From assembly GCF_964199755.1 (NCBI RefSeq), contig NC_133899.1:124001-188000 (forward strand): a DNA stretch of 64,000 bases, read 5' to 3'. Position numbers and translations under genes: made by a program. The notes under the pieces were generated by a model that saw only the letters and a program-made list of their open reading frames with translations, ran no database searches and was not told where the DNA came from. This document shows positions 29,101-48,340 of this stretch, piece after piece. Position 1 is the stretch's first letter; the number at the start of each line of letters is the position of its first letter. The DNA is from Larus michahellis (taxonomy: Eukaryota; Chordata; Aves; Charadriiformes; Laridae).

Positions 29101-31148
29101 CAGAGAGGAACAAGCTTTACATTTTACTAGTCAAAATTTCTACTTTGACTCTTAATACCTAAATTGTAAGTAATACAACAGTTTAACCACAATTCTCTTA
29201 ATCAGAAAAACTTCTATAATAATACTCTTCTAAGATGGCTAAATCACAAGAAACATCTACAAAAGTCTAAGATACAGAATTTAGTTCATTCTCTTTTGGT
29301 CCACGAATTCACTTCAATATGAAGGACATTATACAAAACACGGAACAGCCTAAAACTGATGCACGCAAAACCATTTGCTCCTACCTTGCTCTACTCCCCC
29401 TTGGGAGGCTAAAGAACGTAGAAAGCCCTGTACCTACATATTCACACTTTTCCTCCTGAGTCACTTTGCAGCATTATGGCTTCTCCCCTCTCCTAGGAGA
29501 GGAGACAGATACATTTTGAATAAAAAAAATGGACATGCAAAACAAGGAAAGCCCTATAATAAATGGTAAGACATGGTAGCTCTGGGAAGTCACACATCTA
29601 TCCCATACGTTTATTGTACAAACACTTAAAAAACTGTTTAGCTACAGAATATACGGTAAGGGAGAAAAAGCTTGGTAGTACCTTTCTGGTGTCGCCCCTA
29701 CCCTAACTCAGCAGTGGTATCTCTTGCATCAGATCACAATAAAATGAGACTGTAATGAGTGACTGAAGCACAACTATTTTGCTTATGTTTTGTTTTGCTT
29801 TTAGCTATGAAGTCTTTGGGTATGCAGACTCAGGGCCTAAACTACACACTTCCACGTAGAAAGTTTATTCACCTTTAAGGCAGCAAGTGCAGCAAACTTT
29901 CAGGGCAGCCATTCTGGCTGCCTAAGCCCCTTTCTTCTTGGCAAGGTGAGGTCTGGCTTATGCTTCTAGCTACAATCCAGAAGTCTGAGCAAAATGCCTT
30001 GGACGTTTTCATTGATTCTACGACACCAGCAAGAAAGAAGGTAGCATTAGTTATCAGTTCTTGGATTTTACACCATACTTACCAGTTTTTCTCATTTTGT
30101 TTTGTCCAATACATTTTGTTCCAGTTCCCATTGCAACAACTTCCTTTGTTACTGAAAAAAGAAACAACATTAACTGAGCGAACTCTCATCAGTCACATTG
30201 CTCTCATACAGTCGTTCCGATACAAGAACACACAGAACATTGTGTAGACACTAAGGTACAGCAAGGCAGGCCATGTGACGTTCCAGAAAGGAAACAGTAT
30301 CAGCTGGAGAACAGAGCATAACAGGCAAAAGCACCAGTGCTAGGAAAAGTATACAATTCCCATAACAGGCGTGCTAACAAAGGCTTGATATGCTAAGCAA
30401 CACAAAGGAAAGGTATACAATTCCTGTAACAGGCGTGCTAACAAAGGCTTGATATGCTAAGCAACACAAAGTGGACATTGGCACGGGACTCCTCAAACAC
30501 ATAAGAAAGAAGCATGGGATATAATCTGCATGACAACATGGAAGTGCCAGTAATGGAAAGGAAGATGATGGTGAACTAACACAAACTCACAATGTAATAA
30601 TGCAGTGTGTTAAAGGAGAGCGAACTGAGACCTCTTTAGGATTCTTTCAAATAGTAGCCAAACACACTTTTGCAATGGTTTACATTAGGAATCCAGGTCC
30701 TGCCTAGACTTTTGCCACTTATTGAACAGCCAAATGCAGGCTTTCACCTTCTTAGTTACAGTGAATAGTGTTTCACTGTCTCTTTCCAAACTGAAGCTGT
30801 AAGAGCTTTTACAATGACCAAGAGTAAAGAATCTGGGTGGAGGCAGAAATGAGATACGAAGTGTATGCTCTTTTTAAAAGGTATCTCAAAAAAAAGAGAA
30901 AAAAAAAGAAAAAAGCATCAAGGACTGCCATCTCCTCTCCCCCTTCCCCCCTCTCGCCCAGGTCCCAACTCATTCTTACCCTGCAGGTTCCCTGGACTAG
31001 CAAGAACCTCTCTTCGCAATGCAGACTCCACTTTGACAACAGCTGCCAGTGAAGTCCATTCCCTGTTTGGATTTGGCTTCCCCTGCTTAGGAAGTCTGGT
31101 CCTATAATGCAGGTAACACAGCTCGGCAATTTCATCAGCTGACCACAT
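8157..31148 (-). CDS. ADAT1: ADAT1, tRNA-specific adenosine deaminase 1 (9 coding exons)
   Basis: ADAT1 deaminates adenosine 37 of tRNA-Ala to inosine. Coding exons, read on the minus strand: 31148-30980, 30151-30083, 28382-28328, 27586-27456, 26465-25859, 22082-21937, 19579-19480, 16204-16118 and 8289-8157. All junctions are GT/AG and keep frame, giving 498 residues (human about 502). The start is the ATG of [20 protein letters not shown], which matches the family N-terminus. Zinc and catalytic residues of the ADAR/ADAT1 deaminase fold are present: His87 and Glu89 in the HAE motif (NDSHAEVV), Cys142 (SSHTPC) and Cys295 (SMSCSDK). The linker at about 150-245, between the two cysteines, is acidic, polar and poorly conserved, as in other ADAT1 proteins. 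The last exon ends KEYLQFT. Intron 8 is 7.8 kb, the longest. The gene is intact, with no frameshift. Confidence 0.95.
11485..11532 (+). repeat. Tandem repeat, 3 x 16 bp
   Basis: Three consecutive 16-bp units begin at 11485, 11501 and 11517. Units 1 and 2 are identical (TTCTGTTAGTATCTTC) and unit 3 differs by one base (G to A at its fifth position). The repeat is a short minisatellite inside ADAT1 intron 8 and could vary in copy number. Confidence 0.9.
12731..12752 (+). repeat. G7-A15 homopolymer junction
   Basis: Seven G are followed directly by fifteen A, then by a C/A-only low-complexity stretch to about 12780. It lies in ADAT1 intron 8 and is a simple sequence with no sign of a retroposed gene next to it. 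Confidence 0.85.
15381..15412. repeat. Perfect 14-bp A/T inverted repeat
   Basis: The left arm 15381-15394 (ten A, G, three A) is the exact reverse complement of the right arm 15399-15412 (three T, C, ten T), separated by AAAA. The interrupting G and C are matched, so this is more than a chance A-run beside a T-run. It lies in ADAT1 intron 8. Confidence 0.85.
16205..19479 (-). other. ADAT1: ADAT1 intron 7
   Basis: The intron is about 3.3 kb and contains one CR1 copy (17596-18137). The remainder is AT-rich with a run of nine C at about 17355 and no recognisable exon or RNA gene. Confidence 0.7.
17596..18137 (+). mobile_element. CR1 LINE, 5'-truncated, antisense within ADAT1
   Basis: A 0.54-kb CR1 3' end begins near 'CACTGGTGAGGCCACCCC' and runs to the tail 'CCAACCTAAATGATTCTATG'. 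A residual open frame at 17681-18061 reads as the end of the CR1 reverse-transcriptase protein ([20 protein letters not shown] onwards), unusually long for a dead copy. Orientation is opposite to ADAT1. Confidence 0.9.
19580..21936 (-). other. ADAT1: ADAT1 intron 6
   Basis: The intron is about 2.4 kb of AT-rich sequence. No repeat family, exon or RNA gene was recognised in it. Confidence 0.65.
22083..25858 (-). other. ADAT1: ADAT1 intron 5
   Basis: The intron is about 3.8 kb and holds one CR1 copy (23396-24575) in the same orientation as the gene. A 16-base A run lies near 23046. Otherwise no feature was recognised. Confidence 0.65.
23396..24575 (-). mobile_element. CR1 LINE, about 1.2 kb, sense within ADAT1
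   Basis: This is the longest CR1 copy in the window. The 3' end is at the left ('AATCACAGAACAGG' at about 23396, the reverse complement of the CR1 tail). The right part reads on the minus strand as the later reverse-transcriptase region, including a fragment with '[10 protein letters not shown]'-type context ([20 protein letters not shown]) and '[20 protein letters not shown]'. Stops and frameshifts break the frame. The 5' part is missing, as is usual for CR1. Confidence 0.92.
28383..30082 (-). other. ADAT1: ADAT1 intron 2
   Basis: The intron is 1.7 kb, AT-rich and unique-looking. No exon, repeat family or RNA gene was recognised. Confidence 0.65.
30349..30471 (+). repeat. Tandem duplication, two copies of a 64-bp unit
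   Basis: Copy 1 begins GTATACAATTCC at 30349 and copy 2 begins identically at 30413, a period of 64 bp. Differences are limited to a few bases (CCCATAAC in copy 1 against CCTGTAAC in copy 2). The similarity extends a few bases to the left of copy 1. It lies in ADAT1 intron 1. Confidence 0.93.
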
Positions 31149-31297
31149 GGCTCCCGATGCAAACGCAGGTTCTAAACAGAATTGGATTCCATCACAGCAC
31201 TGATTAACAAGCCCCATCTCTTCAAACCCTACCGCCTTGATCTGCATGACACTTTCCCCTACCAGAGTCCAATGTCCAAAGCCTAACTGCATCACCC

Positions 31298-31393
31298 CTG
31301 CAGGATTGTTTATAAGAAACATACAAAATAAAAACCTTTTTTCCCAAATCGCCAGGAATTAAAACCAAAGCTAGAATCCTTAGGATTCTCACC
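31298..31393 (-). other. ADAT1: Candidate short intron in ADAT1 5' UTR
   Basis: On the minus strand a donor CTCCTG|GTGAGA (exon end 31393) is followed 95 bases later by an acceptor with a T-rich tract and CCTGCAG (next exon starts 31297). This would join a CpG-island first exon to the exon carrying the ADAT1 ATG at 31148. The motifs are seen; their use is inferred, and an unspliced leader is the alternative. Confidence 0.4.
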
Positions 31394-31842
31394 AGGAGCA
31401 GGTGAGATTGCTGGGTTCTCATTAGGCAGCGGCCAACGGCGTGCACCACACCACCGCGCCCGTACAGGCCCCGCACCGCACCTGAGGCGCCGGGCGACAC
31501 CGCCTTCATGCCGAGGCCCCCGGGCCTCCACACTGCCCCGGCGACCGCCGAGCCCCAACAGCCGGGGCAGCCCCGAGCCACGCGCTGTGTAGTACTCAAG
31601 CGTACATCACGCCGCCCTCGGGCCCTACCCTCCGGGTTAACCGCGCCGCCGCTCCACGCCGGGCCGGGCGGCGGCAACCGAAGCCCCGTGGCCGCGGCTG
31701 CACACCCGCCCCAGCGACAAGCGGCCCGCGCGCGCGCAGCTGCTCGCTCCTCCCCCGTCCCCCCCGCGCGCGGGGCCCGCCGGGAGCGGCGGCGGCGCAG
31801 GCGCAGAGAGAGACACGGAGACGGGCGGCGGAAAAGACTGCG

Positions 31843-31848
31843 TTTATT
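31843..31848 (-). terminator. KARS1: KARS1 poly(A) signal
   Basis: AATAAA on the minus strand lies only about 30 bases past the KARS1 stop codon (31878), which predicts a 3' UTR of about 50-60 bases. No other minus-strand AATAAA was noticed before the ADAT1 CpG-rich leader. Confidence 0.7.
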
Positions 31849-31877
31849 GAGGGGCTTCTTCACGCTGAGGCGCTTCC

Positions 31878-40683
<8,806 letters not shown>

Positions 40684-40742
40684 CTTCCCCGCTCCTTGCC
40701 ACGCCCTTCCGGCCCTGCCGCGCCTGCGCGCCCGGGGCGGCG
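40684..40742. promoter_or_regulatory. Bidirectional KARS1/TERF2IP promoter core
   Basis: Only 59 bases separate the KARS1 ATG (minus strand) from the TERF2IP ATG (plus strand). The interval is GC-rich and TATA-less, has an ETS-type CTTCCGG at 40706-40712, a GC-box-like CCACGCCC just before it, and an NRF1-like TGCGCGC. Transcription starts must lie within this gap or inside the opposing gene's first exon, so 5' UTRs are extremely short or the transcripts overlap. Confidence 0.75.
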
Positions 40743-42430
40743 ATGGCGGCGGGGCGGTCGCGGTCCCTCTTCTTGTGGGACGACGGGAGCCCGATGCGGT
40801 TCTACGTGCGGCCCGGGCTGGCCAAGCTGCGTCTGGCACCGCTGGTGCTGGCGGGCGGCGGACGGCTGTGCCGGGTGCAGGAGCCGGGGGCCGTGCTCCT
40901 GGCGCAGCGCGGCGAGGCGGCGCCCGCTGGGGCTGTCTCCACCGAGTACGTGACGGAGTGCGTGGAGCGCAATCGACGGCTGCCGCTGGAGCCCTTCCGG
41001 CTGCCCCCCGCCCCGCCGCCCGCCGCCTCGCCCCGCGGCCGCCTGGCCTTCACGGAGGCGGAGGACGCGGCGCTGCTGCGGGCGGTGCGCGGGCGGGGCG
41101 AGGCGCGGGCGGGCGGCCGGGCGCTGTGGAAGGAGCTGGAGCGGGCCGGCCTGACGCGGCACAGCTGGCAGGCCATGCGCGAGCGCTACCGGCGGCACCT
41201 GCGGCCGCGGCTCGGGGGTGAGCGGGGGGGCGGCCGGCACGGGGGGGCGGAGAGCGGCCGGGGCGAGGCGGGGTTGATGGCCGGGGGCGACCGCGGCCGC
41301 GGGCCCTGCTACGGCCCGGCAGCTGATGCCCGCGTCTTCCCCGCAGAGCCCCGGCGGACGGCGGAGCGCGCAGAAAGCGGGGGTCTGTTCGAGGCAGCCA
41401 ACCGGGAGTTTGAGAGCACGGAGGTGAGTATGCCGCAGGCGCTTCTGCACGCCGGGAGCGGCCGGTCCTGGTTGTCACAAAACGGTGCAACGATAACTCG
41501 GCGTTTTAAATGGCTTTGCAGCGTGGCATCCCTTCAGCTGTGGCTAGTGGGGAGCTTCGTGTGAGCCATGACCTGCGTGGCTTACGATGGACACATGGTG
41601 CCTCGCTGCAGAGCGTCTTCTGAGTTCGATTCTGTGCCCAAGTTAACGTGAGGAAATTAATGTGATGACGTTGTCGCATTAAAAGCTGTATTGTCAAATG
41701 GAAGTCATCCTTTCACCTCAGGCATAAAATGTTCCTGCAGTGCCATTAACGTTTACTTTCGCCTTTTATACTTAGTTTGTTCAAATTCTCCCTTGTATTT
41801 CATGCTTTTCTTTTTATCCTCGTTAACGTATACGGCTTCACTTCAGTCACTGAATTTTATTATGCCTAGTGAATTTATGAGTTTATGTACTGTAGAGTCA
41901 CAGTGGAAGGTGGTTGTGTAGCGGTGATAAAAGAAGCTTGCCAGAAAATACCGTGTCTGATTGATGACCACTTCTCTTACTTTTAGTCAGGAAGTGACAC
42001 TTCAGACATTTCGGAAGAACTTGCTACACGAGACGGAGAGGGAAAGGCCCCAGGAGAAACAGCATCTGGTTTGAAAACTCGACCAGAGGACTCTGCTCTT
42101 CCTGACACTCAGTTACAAAGTGAAGAAAGACCAACACGCACTTGCTCTTCTTCCAGCCTGGTGGGAGAAGTAGTAAAAACTATGCAGCACTTCATGGAGA
42201 AGTTCGGTATGGACCTGTTCACTGTTACACAGGCCTTCCTGAAAAACACTGGTGAAGTGGAAACAACTTTATACTTTCTGCAGACGGGGCAGCGCTTGGA
42301 TGGGTACCCTCTATGGAGCAGAGAGGATGATTTGGAATTACAAAAAGATGATGAACGTGTCAGAAATAGATTGATAGCAAAATTTGGAGCTGAAAATGTA
42401 GCAAAGCGGGTGGCATTTAGGAAAAGTTAG
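40743..42430 (+). CDS. TERF2IP: TERF2IP (RAP1), telomere-associated TRF2-interacting protein
   Basis: TERF2IP binds TRF2 in the shelterin complex, represses telomere recombination and also modulates NF-kB signalling. Coding exons are 40743-41217, 41347-41423 and 41987-42430. Joins keep frame, giving 331 residues (human 399). Residues 1-95 form the BRCT domain (SLFLWDDGSPMRFYVRPGLA near the start, then STEYVTECVERNRRLPLE). Residues about 100-158 form the Myb-type domain (RLAFTEAEDAALLRAV to RERYRRHLRPRLG). A short acidic and serine-rich linker follows. The last 85 residues form the RAP1 C-terminal domain (VVKTMQHFMEKFGMDLFTVT to AKRVAFRKS), which binds TRF2. The shorter length relative to human comes mostly from the linker. 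The first ATG gives the expected MAAGRSRSLFLW start. Exon 1 is extremely GC-rich. Confidence 0.94.
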
Positions 42431-42921
42431 ATAGCAAAGCAGGACGGTGGCAGGAACTTAAAAAAAACAAAGTCATTTCAGAAATGCAAATGTGATAAAC
42501 AAAATTTGATGCAGCACTCTGAAGTTTCAGAAATCCTTTAAAATAGTTTTTTATAAAAGGCCTATTTTCTATTTGATTTTTATTTGTAATACCGAGTGCA
42601 CTAAACATTTAAAAGTAGAAAACGGTAAAGAGAAAGATTCTACGCAGTATCAGGTTTTCACTGAAAATTTGCTTCAAAGTGTGTATCTACTATATAAACC
42701 ATCTGACAGTCCTGCCTGTACATTGCTGCACGCAAAGGAGTTTGAACAGGCTTGGCACCAAAATCTGACAGAATCACATTAAGGGCTTTAACCTATAATA
42801 CATTATTTGTGCACAATAGCAGCCTGTCCTCTGTCATGTGTCCTACTTCAAAGTGTTGTGGATGCTCATTTCATAACCTGCTCTGCCAGTTGTTGTCATT
42901 GCCTCTTTTTTTGTTGTTGTT

Positions 42922-42927
42922 AATAAA
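42922..42927 (+). terminator. TERF2IP: TERF2IP poly(A) signal candidate
   Basis: AATAAA lies about 490 bases after the TERF2IP stop codon, preceded by a T-rich stretch. It is the first strong hexamer downstream. Confidence 0.6.
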
Positions 42928-42929
42928 CC

Positions 42930-45900
42930 TTGATTAGGAGCAGACATTTGAAGATTCTAACAATGACAATGTAACTGTTCATAAAGAGAGATCAAGAATA
43001 TTAATGTCAGAAGGCAAGGCACTTGGTCTCATGAATGAATGCTGAGATGTCTCGGAGTGGCCATATGTACCGGGAATGACCAAAAAAGGTTACTGTGACA
43101 TTATAATATTCAGTCTCAATGTTACAGAATCTGTCAGTTAAAACACCAGGCCAGTAGACAGTCATCTCAATTGTTATTACCACTTCCAGCATGCGTTCTC
43201 CAGTGCTAATATTGCAGGGTTTGTTTAATAACATCAACTTCACCATTGTTCTTTGTGATTTCAAAAATAATGAATAGCTCTGCCACAGTTTGCATCTCTA
43301 CAGATTGAAGAGTCCCAGCTTCTTTAATCCAGACAAAGTAACACTTATACCAGACCAGATAGCCTAGTCGGAGGAAGCAGACCAGGTTTCAAGGCCACAT
43401 GCAATAGTTCAAGTAGGAGATACAATTAAAGAAAGAGTGCTCAGAGTTTATTTAGGTATCTATCACCCAAGTCATGTTTCAGGGAGAACACCATGGCTAG
43501 TATACAGTCACAGTCTGAAAAGCTCAGTACTTTCAGCCTGAAATCACACTCTGATCACTATTTTAATATTATTTGAAGTCAGTCCTGTAAATCTGGAATT
43601 CATTCTTTTGGTAAAATAAAATGGTCTGGTAAAAGCAAAGATTCATTTTTATTTTTTTTTTCCTTAGAATTATATTTTGGGATTTTTGCTTATTGCACTG
43701 TGGCACTCAAAAAATTAAGTTGAATTAGGAAACTGTCAATTTGAAGCCAAATTCAAATTATATTGAAAGTCAACAATAAATTGATATAATGAGATTGCTA
43801 CTTCAGAAAAACGCTGCCCTGAAACAGCAACTGATTATTCGGGGAGTTAACCGATGTAACCAAATAAATGCCAAAACCGTGTTTCAGACTATGCAATGTT
43901 TCCCTGGACAGGTCATTCCTGCTGAAGAAGTGAGAATTATTTGGTACATTTACGCTGCTCAGACTGGTTACTTGTGTGGAAGACCAAACAAGCACTTGAC
44001 AAGAAAATGCAAGACAACATAAGAAATAAAGTGGCAAGATTTTTTTTTAAATTAGAAACTTTACCAGATGGATTCGAAACCCAAGGACTGCTGATGACCA
44101 GGTTCATGAACAGGATACCCGTCACCTCCTGCAGCCAAAACCCCCTGTTCTAGCTCAGGTGGTGTACATGTCTCAGCAGCACCACAACCTCACAATTCAA
44201 TGGTCGTCTTGTTTAACCAAAACTGCTCTAGGATTCAAAGTGAGAGGCAGAACACGTTAAATGGCTGCAACGCAAAAAGATCAGAAGTAAGGCTTATTAT
44301 ATCTTTTTATAATTCTAAGTGACATTTTAAGAGTGAGATTGTCTTTTTCAGGGCAATTAGACACACAAACCCATTGCCTAACACTGAGAACCTTTCCACA
44401 TGCACTTGGTGCATAGCATCTAAGTGTAGAGCTTACTCCAGGTTGCCTGCTTTTGTCTGTGCTGAACTCCTAAAGGCAGTGCTTGCCCACGCTCTTGCTT
44501 GTGCAGGCACATGGGAATGGTCTCTTCAGTCCACTTTGGCATTAACAGGACCTGGAGACGTCCCTGTGTCTTATGGTTCTGTTTCAGGGAATTCTGATTG
44601 TGCCTTCTCCCACGATGAAAATCCTTCTTTTCTTTGCTTTGTCTTGCTGAAGACACAGTTACATTCCTTCCAGTATGCTGGAGACAGTTTGGTTTTCCAT
44701 GTTCATATTGGGTCCCTGTACTGTTGGTGAGCATCAGGAACACACTTCTTGTAGCTCAAAGCCGTATACAAGTCTCTTTGTATTATTGCCTGGTGCCGCA
44801 GTATTGGTAAACCTGGAAGGGTGAGCAGAGTGGCAATGCGTGTGCCAGAACTTTGAGCTAAAGACAATTCCAGAGACAGAAATAACAGGTCTGCAAGCTA
44901 TTAGCTGGAATTTGGGTATTTCCCATTTGCTTCCTTTCAGAGTTAGCCAGCATTCATCAAAATTGATGAATTATGGCCTTTTACAACTAAAGTCGCCAGT
45001 GAAGAACTGATTGCATGCAGTTGAAAAGCTACAGACAGGAATACCAAAGAGTTGTTCTTTAAATGCCCCTTTGATTGGCGACTTCTCCATTTTACATTTT
45101 ATTGGTATAAAAGCAGTTTACTCTTCTGAACTTGCACAATGTAAATTTGACATTTGTTTCTAAACAGACTTTCATGATTTTTATTTTATGCGCATGCCAA
45201 AGGATGTAGACAGTTTTAAATGTCATGCTCACCATCTTGAAAGTTTGGGGGTCTTTTGTTGGTTTTTTTCCTCCTTCAAAAAGTATTTTAAGTCATCTTT
45301 GCTTGTCTTAAGACAACTTTACGTTTTCATGTGATTACATTGTGTGGCTTTGGTGCTTCTAGAAAAAATAAAATCTTAGAATCTTCTTGTATTGAGGAAA
45401 CATAGCTAAAGGAGTCTAGTAAAGATACACTGAAATCAACGATCCTGCTTTTTCTGATTAAGCTTAGGAAGCAGAAGTTAAAGTAATTTTCAAAACAGGA
45501 CATTAAGAAAATGCACCCTATGTTATTTTTATGTCAGTTGTTTACTGGCTGATTGGAAACACTATGAAGGCTTTTGTCCAGTTAAACATTTGATGCACGG
45601 AATTGATTGAGTCCAGTGAAAACAAGTATTCGTAATAAAACTTAAACTACTCAAGGTGACATTGGTTAACGTAGCAATATAATCAGCAATGTACTGAAAA
45701 GAGTCCATGTTTGCTCAGAAACTGGGTAAAGGAAGATACCTTGCTTTCGGTGCTCTTACTGCAACGCCAGTGCTGCCTGCTCAGCACGGGTTTTGTCATT
45801 CAGCAGCAGGATCCCTAGGAGTAAGACTATGATTTCCATAATATACAACATCCCACCCTTTGCAGGGATTAGGGGTTTAGCTCTAGGAATACAGACGTCC

Positions 45901-47763
45901 ACAGTGCTATGTCAGCAGGTGATCTGTAAGTGTCACTGAAGCCTAAATGTTGGATACAACTTCTGATGTCTCCTTTACAAATCTAGCTGCAAACTTTCAT
46001 TTACACAGTGCAAGACTGAGATCTGCCCCTTCTGAATTGAGTCAGTATAATTCCAGTTTTACAGATGATGAAATGGAAATTCAGACTCTGGAAAGATACA
46101 GAAATTGCACCTGAAGTCTTTCCAACCACTAAGAACTTCGTTTTAAACAGCAGGATTCATACTTAGAGGAACCCTATCTTAGTGATCTCCAGAAAGAAAC
46201 CATGTCCCTGAGAAGCAAACATCCCGTAATTGTCCACAGCTGCTTTAAAATGTTTTTAGGCTTGGTGATCAGAGCTGATTGCTTCATCCAAAAGAAAAGC
46301 ATGACTGAAAGTGAAACTTGGATAGTGACTGACTTTGTGCTGAAGGAATCACCAACGGCTATAGGAGAAATTCGGCCTGTATGGTGTACAGACTTAGTGG
46401 TGCGCCTGAGTAATTCAGTGTGCTAGGCCCTGTTTAGCAGTAGGAGATGTCTAGATGCAATTTCAGAGGGCTCCTTCAGAAATGCTGACATTCTACTAGT
46501 CCTGTACCCAGAAGCCAGGGAATCCCTGCTCACTGAGTAATAAGCCGAGGTCTGCCTCTGCCCACCCACGACTTAGACGGCATGAGCATACACAGGGGCA
46601 TTTGAAGAAATAGAATTTCACGGGTAAGAGAAATGCTGCAACAAAACACTGGCCTGTGAAATCTAAATAATTAACAATAATACCGAATGCAACAGAAATT
46701 GAAAGAAAGGCTCTTCCCTCCTGCCTATGTCATCTTTCCCACTGCTGACTAATTCTGCTTCTAGAGCCGCCTGGCTGGGCAGCAAACCTCCCCTCCTCGC
46801 TGCTTGCTGTTGCACAGTTCATCCCGCAACTCTCTTCCCAACTGCTGCAGGATGGTCTCTCACCCCAAAGGGACACACAGGATCTGGAATGCTGATGCCT
46901 ACCCCAGTGAAGGTGACTACAGAGCTGCTTCTGGGCTGGAAGCTCTCCCGCTTCTCTAGGCTGACGCTCTTTTGTGGTCTCAGAGCTGACTGCTAACCAG
47001 GGATGGCTCATCGGTTCACTCCACAGGTCCACTCTTCAGCTGGCAGCTACTTTCTCTTGCTAACCAACGTAACTGCTCAGTGTCTGTCTGTCAGGTTACT
47101 TGCCCTGCTTTACTCAGCACAATCAGCACGTAACAAAATCCTCATTCATTCTCTGGTACAAAAAACCAACCAACCCAGCTGCTGTGAATTTGTCAGAAGA
47201 GCCTTCTTCCTCCTGTTAGAGACTACTACGCAGCCAAAGTGAATCCTTTTCTCCCACCCTTCAAACACACACAATAGGTAGAGGCTGGACACTGTTTCTT
47301 GCCTATACACCTTCAAACATGAACACAGTCACTATATCCTCTAATTTTAAAATTCAGCAGTATGTGTTTCTTTTTAAAAAGATACTGCAACTTTTTAATA
47401 ACATGCAAACGAGGTCTAGTCCTCCAGGTAGACATTGTCACTTTTCTATAGTGGGCACCCAATGCCCTTCTAGTAGGTTTAACACGAGCACTCCTCACCA
47501 GAGCTACACTGGCACGAGGAGAGCAGCTGACTGACGAAGTGAACAGGGCCTTGGGGCAAGGGGCTGCAGCCAGGGCAGACAGGGAAGAGGAGCACCGGAG
47601 CAGCAAAGCGGGCCTGGGGATGTGTGGGGTGGCGGTGGTGGAGAGGGAAGGGGAACACAGCTTCCCATGGCCCTGAATGCCCTGATCTTGTCTGGAGCCT
47701 CTTCAGATCACCTCCAGTGGCCAGCCTTGCCTTGATCACCTTCTCCCAAGGATGCACAACCTC
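42930..47763. other. Intergenic flank, no gene seen
   Basis: I found no exon with family resemblance, no RNA gene and no transposon I can name in this stretch. It is AT-rich to about 46.5 kb and of mixed composition after that. Several open frames of 70-118 codons occur on both strands but lack splice context and protein resemblance. Confidence 0.6.
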
Positions 47764-48340
47764 AGAATAGAATCACAGAATCTTCATGGTTGGAAAGGAC
47801 CTTTGAGATCATCAAGTCCAACCAAACAACCTACAATCTCTGCCATTAGAGCATGCCCTGAAGTGCCACATCTAGACATTTCTTAAACACCTCTAGGGAT
47901 GGTGACTCAGCCACCTCCCTGGACAGGCTGTCCCAGTGCCTGACCACTCTTTCAGTAAAGTAATTCTTCCTAATATCTAATCTAAACCTCCCCTGCCCCA
48001 GCTTCAGACCATTTCCTCTGGTCCTGTCATTACTCACCTGGGAGAAGAGGCCAACCCCCACCTCTCTGCACCCTCCTTTCAGGTAGTTGTAGAGGGCAAT
48101 GAGGTCTCCCCTCAGCCTCCTCTTCTCCAAGCTAAACATGCCCAGCTCCCTCAGCCTCTCCTCATATGACCTGGTCTCCAGACCCCTCACCAGCCTGGTA
48201 GCTCTCCTCTGGACACGCTCCAGCACCTCAATGTCCCTCTTGTACAGAGGGGCCCAGAACTGAACACAGCACTTGAGGTGAGGCCTCACCAGTGCCGAGT
48301 ACAGAGGCACCATCACTTCCCTGCTCCTGCTGGCCAGGAG
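47764..48340 (-). mobile_element. CR1 LINE, 5'-truncated, minus orientation
   Basis: The left edge AATCACAGAATCTTCATGG is the reverse complement of a CR1 3' end. To the right it reads on the minus strand as the end of the CR1 reverse transcriptase ([20 protein letters not shown], then [20 protein letters not shown]). The frame stays open across much of the copy (minus-strand 48520-47846 includes flank), so it is fairly well preserved. The 5' part is missing. Confidence 0.92.

Noticed and set aside
41640-41720. Possible C/D snoRNA in TERF2IP intron 2 (TGATGA at about 41662)
   Set aside because: A C-box-like hexamer is present but I found no D box and terminal stem at a suitable distance.
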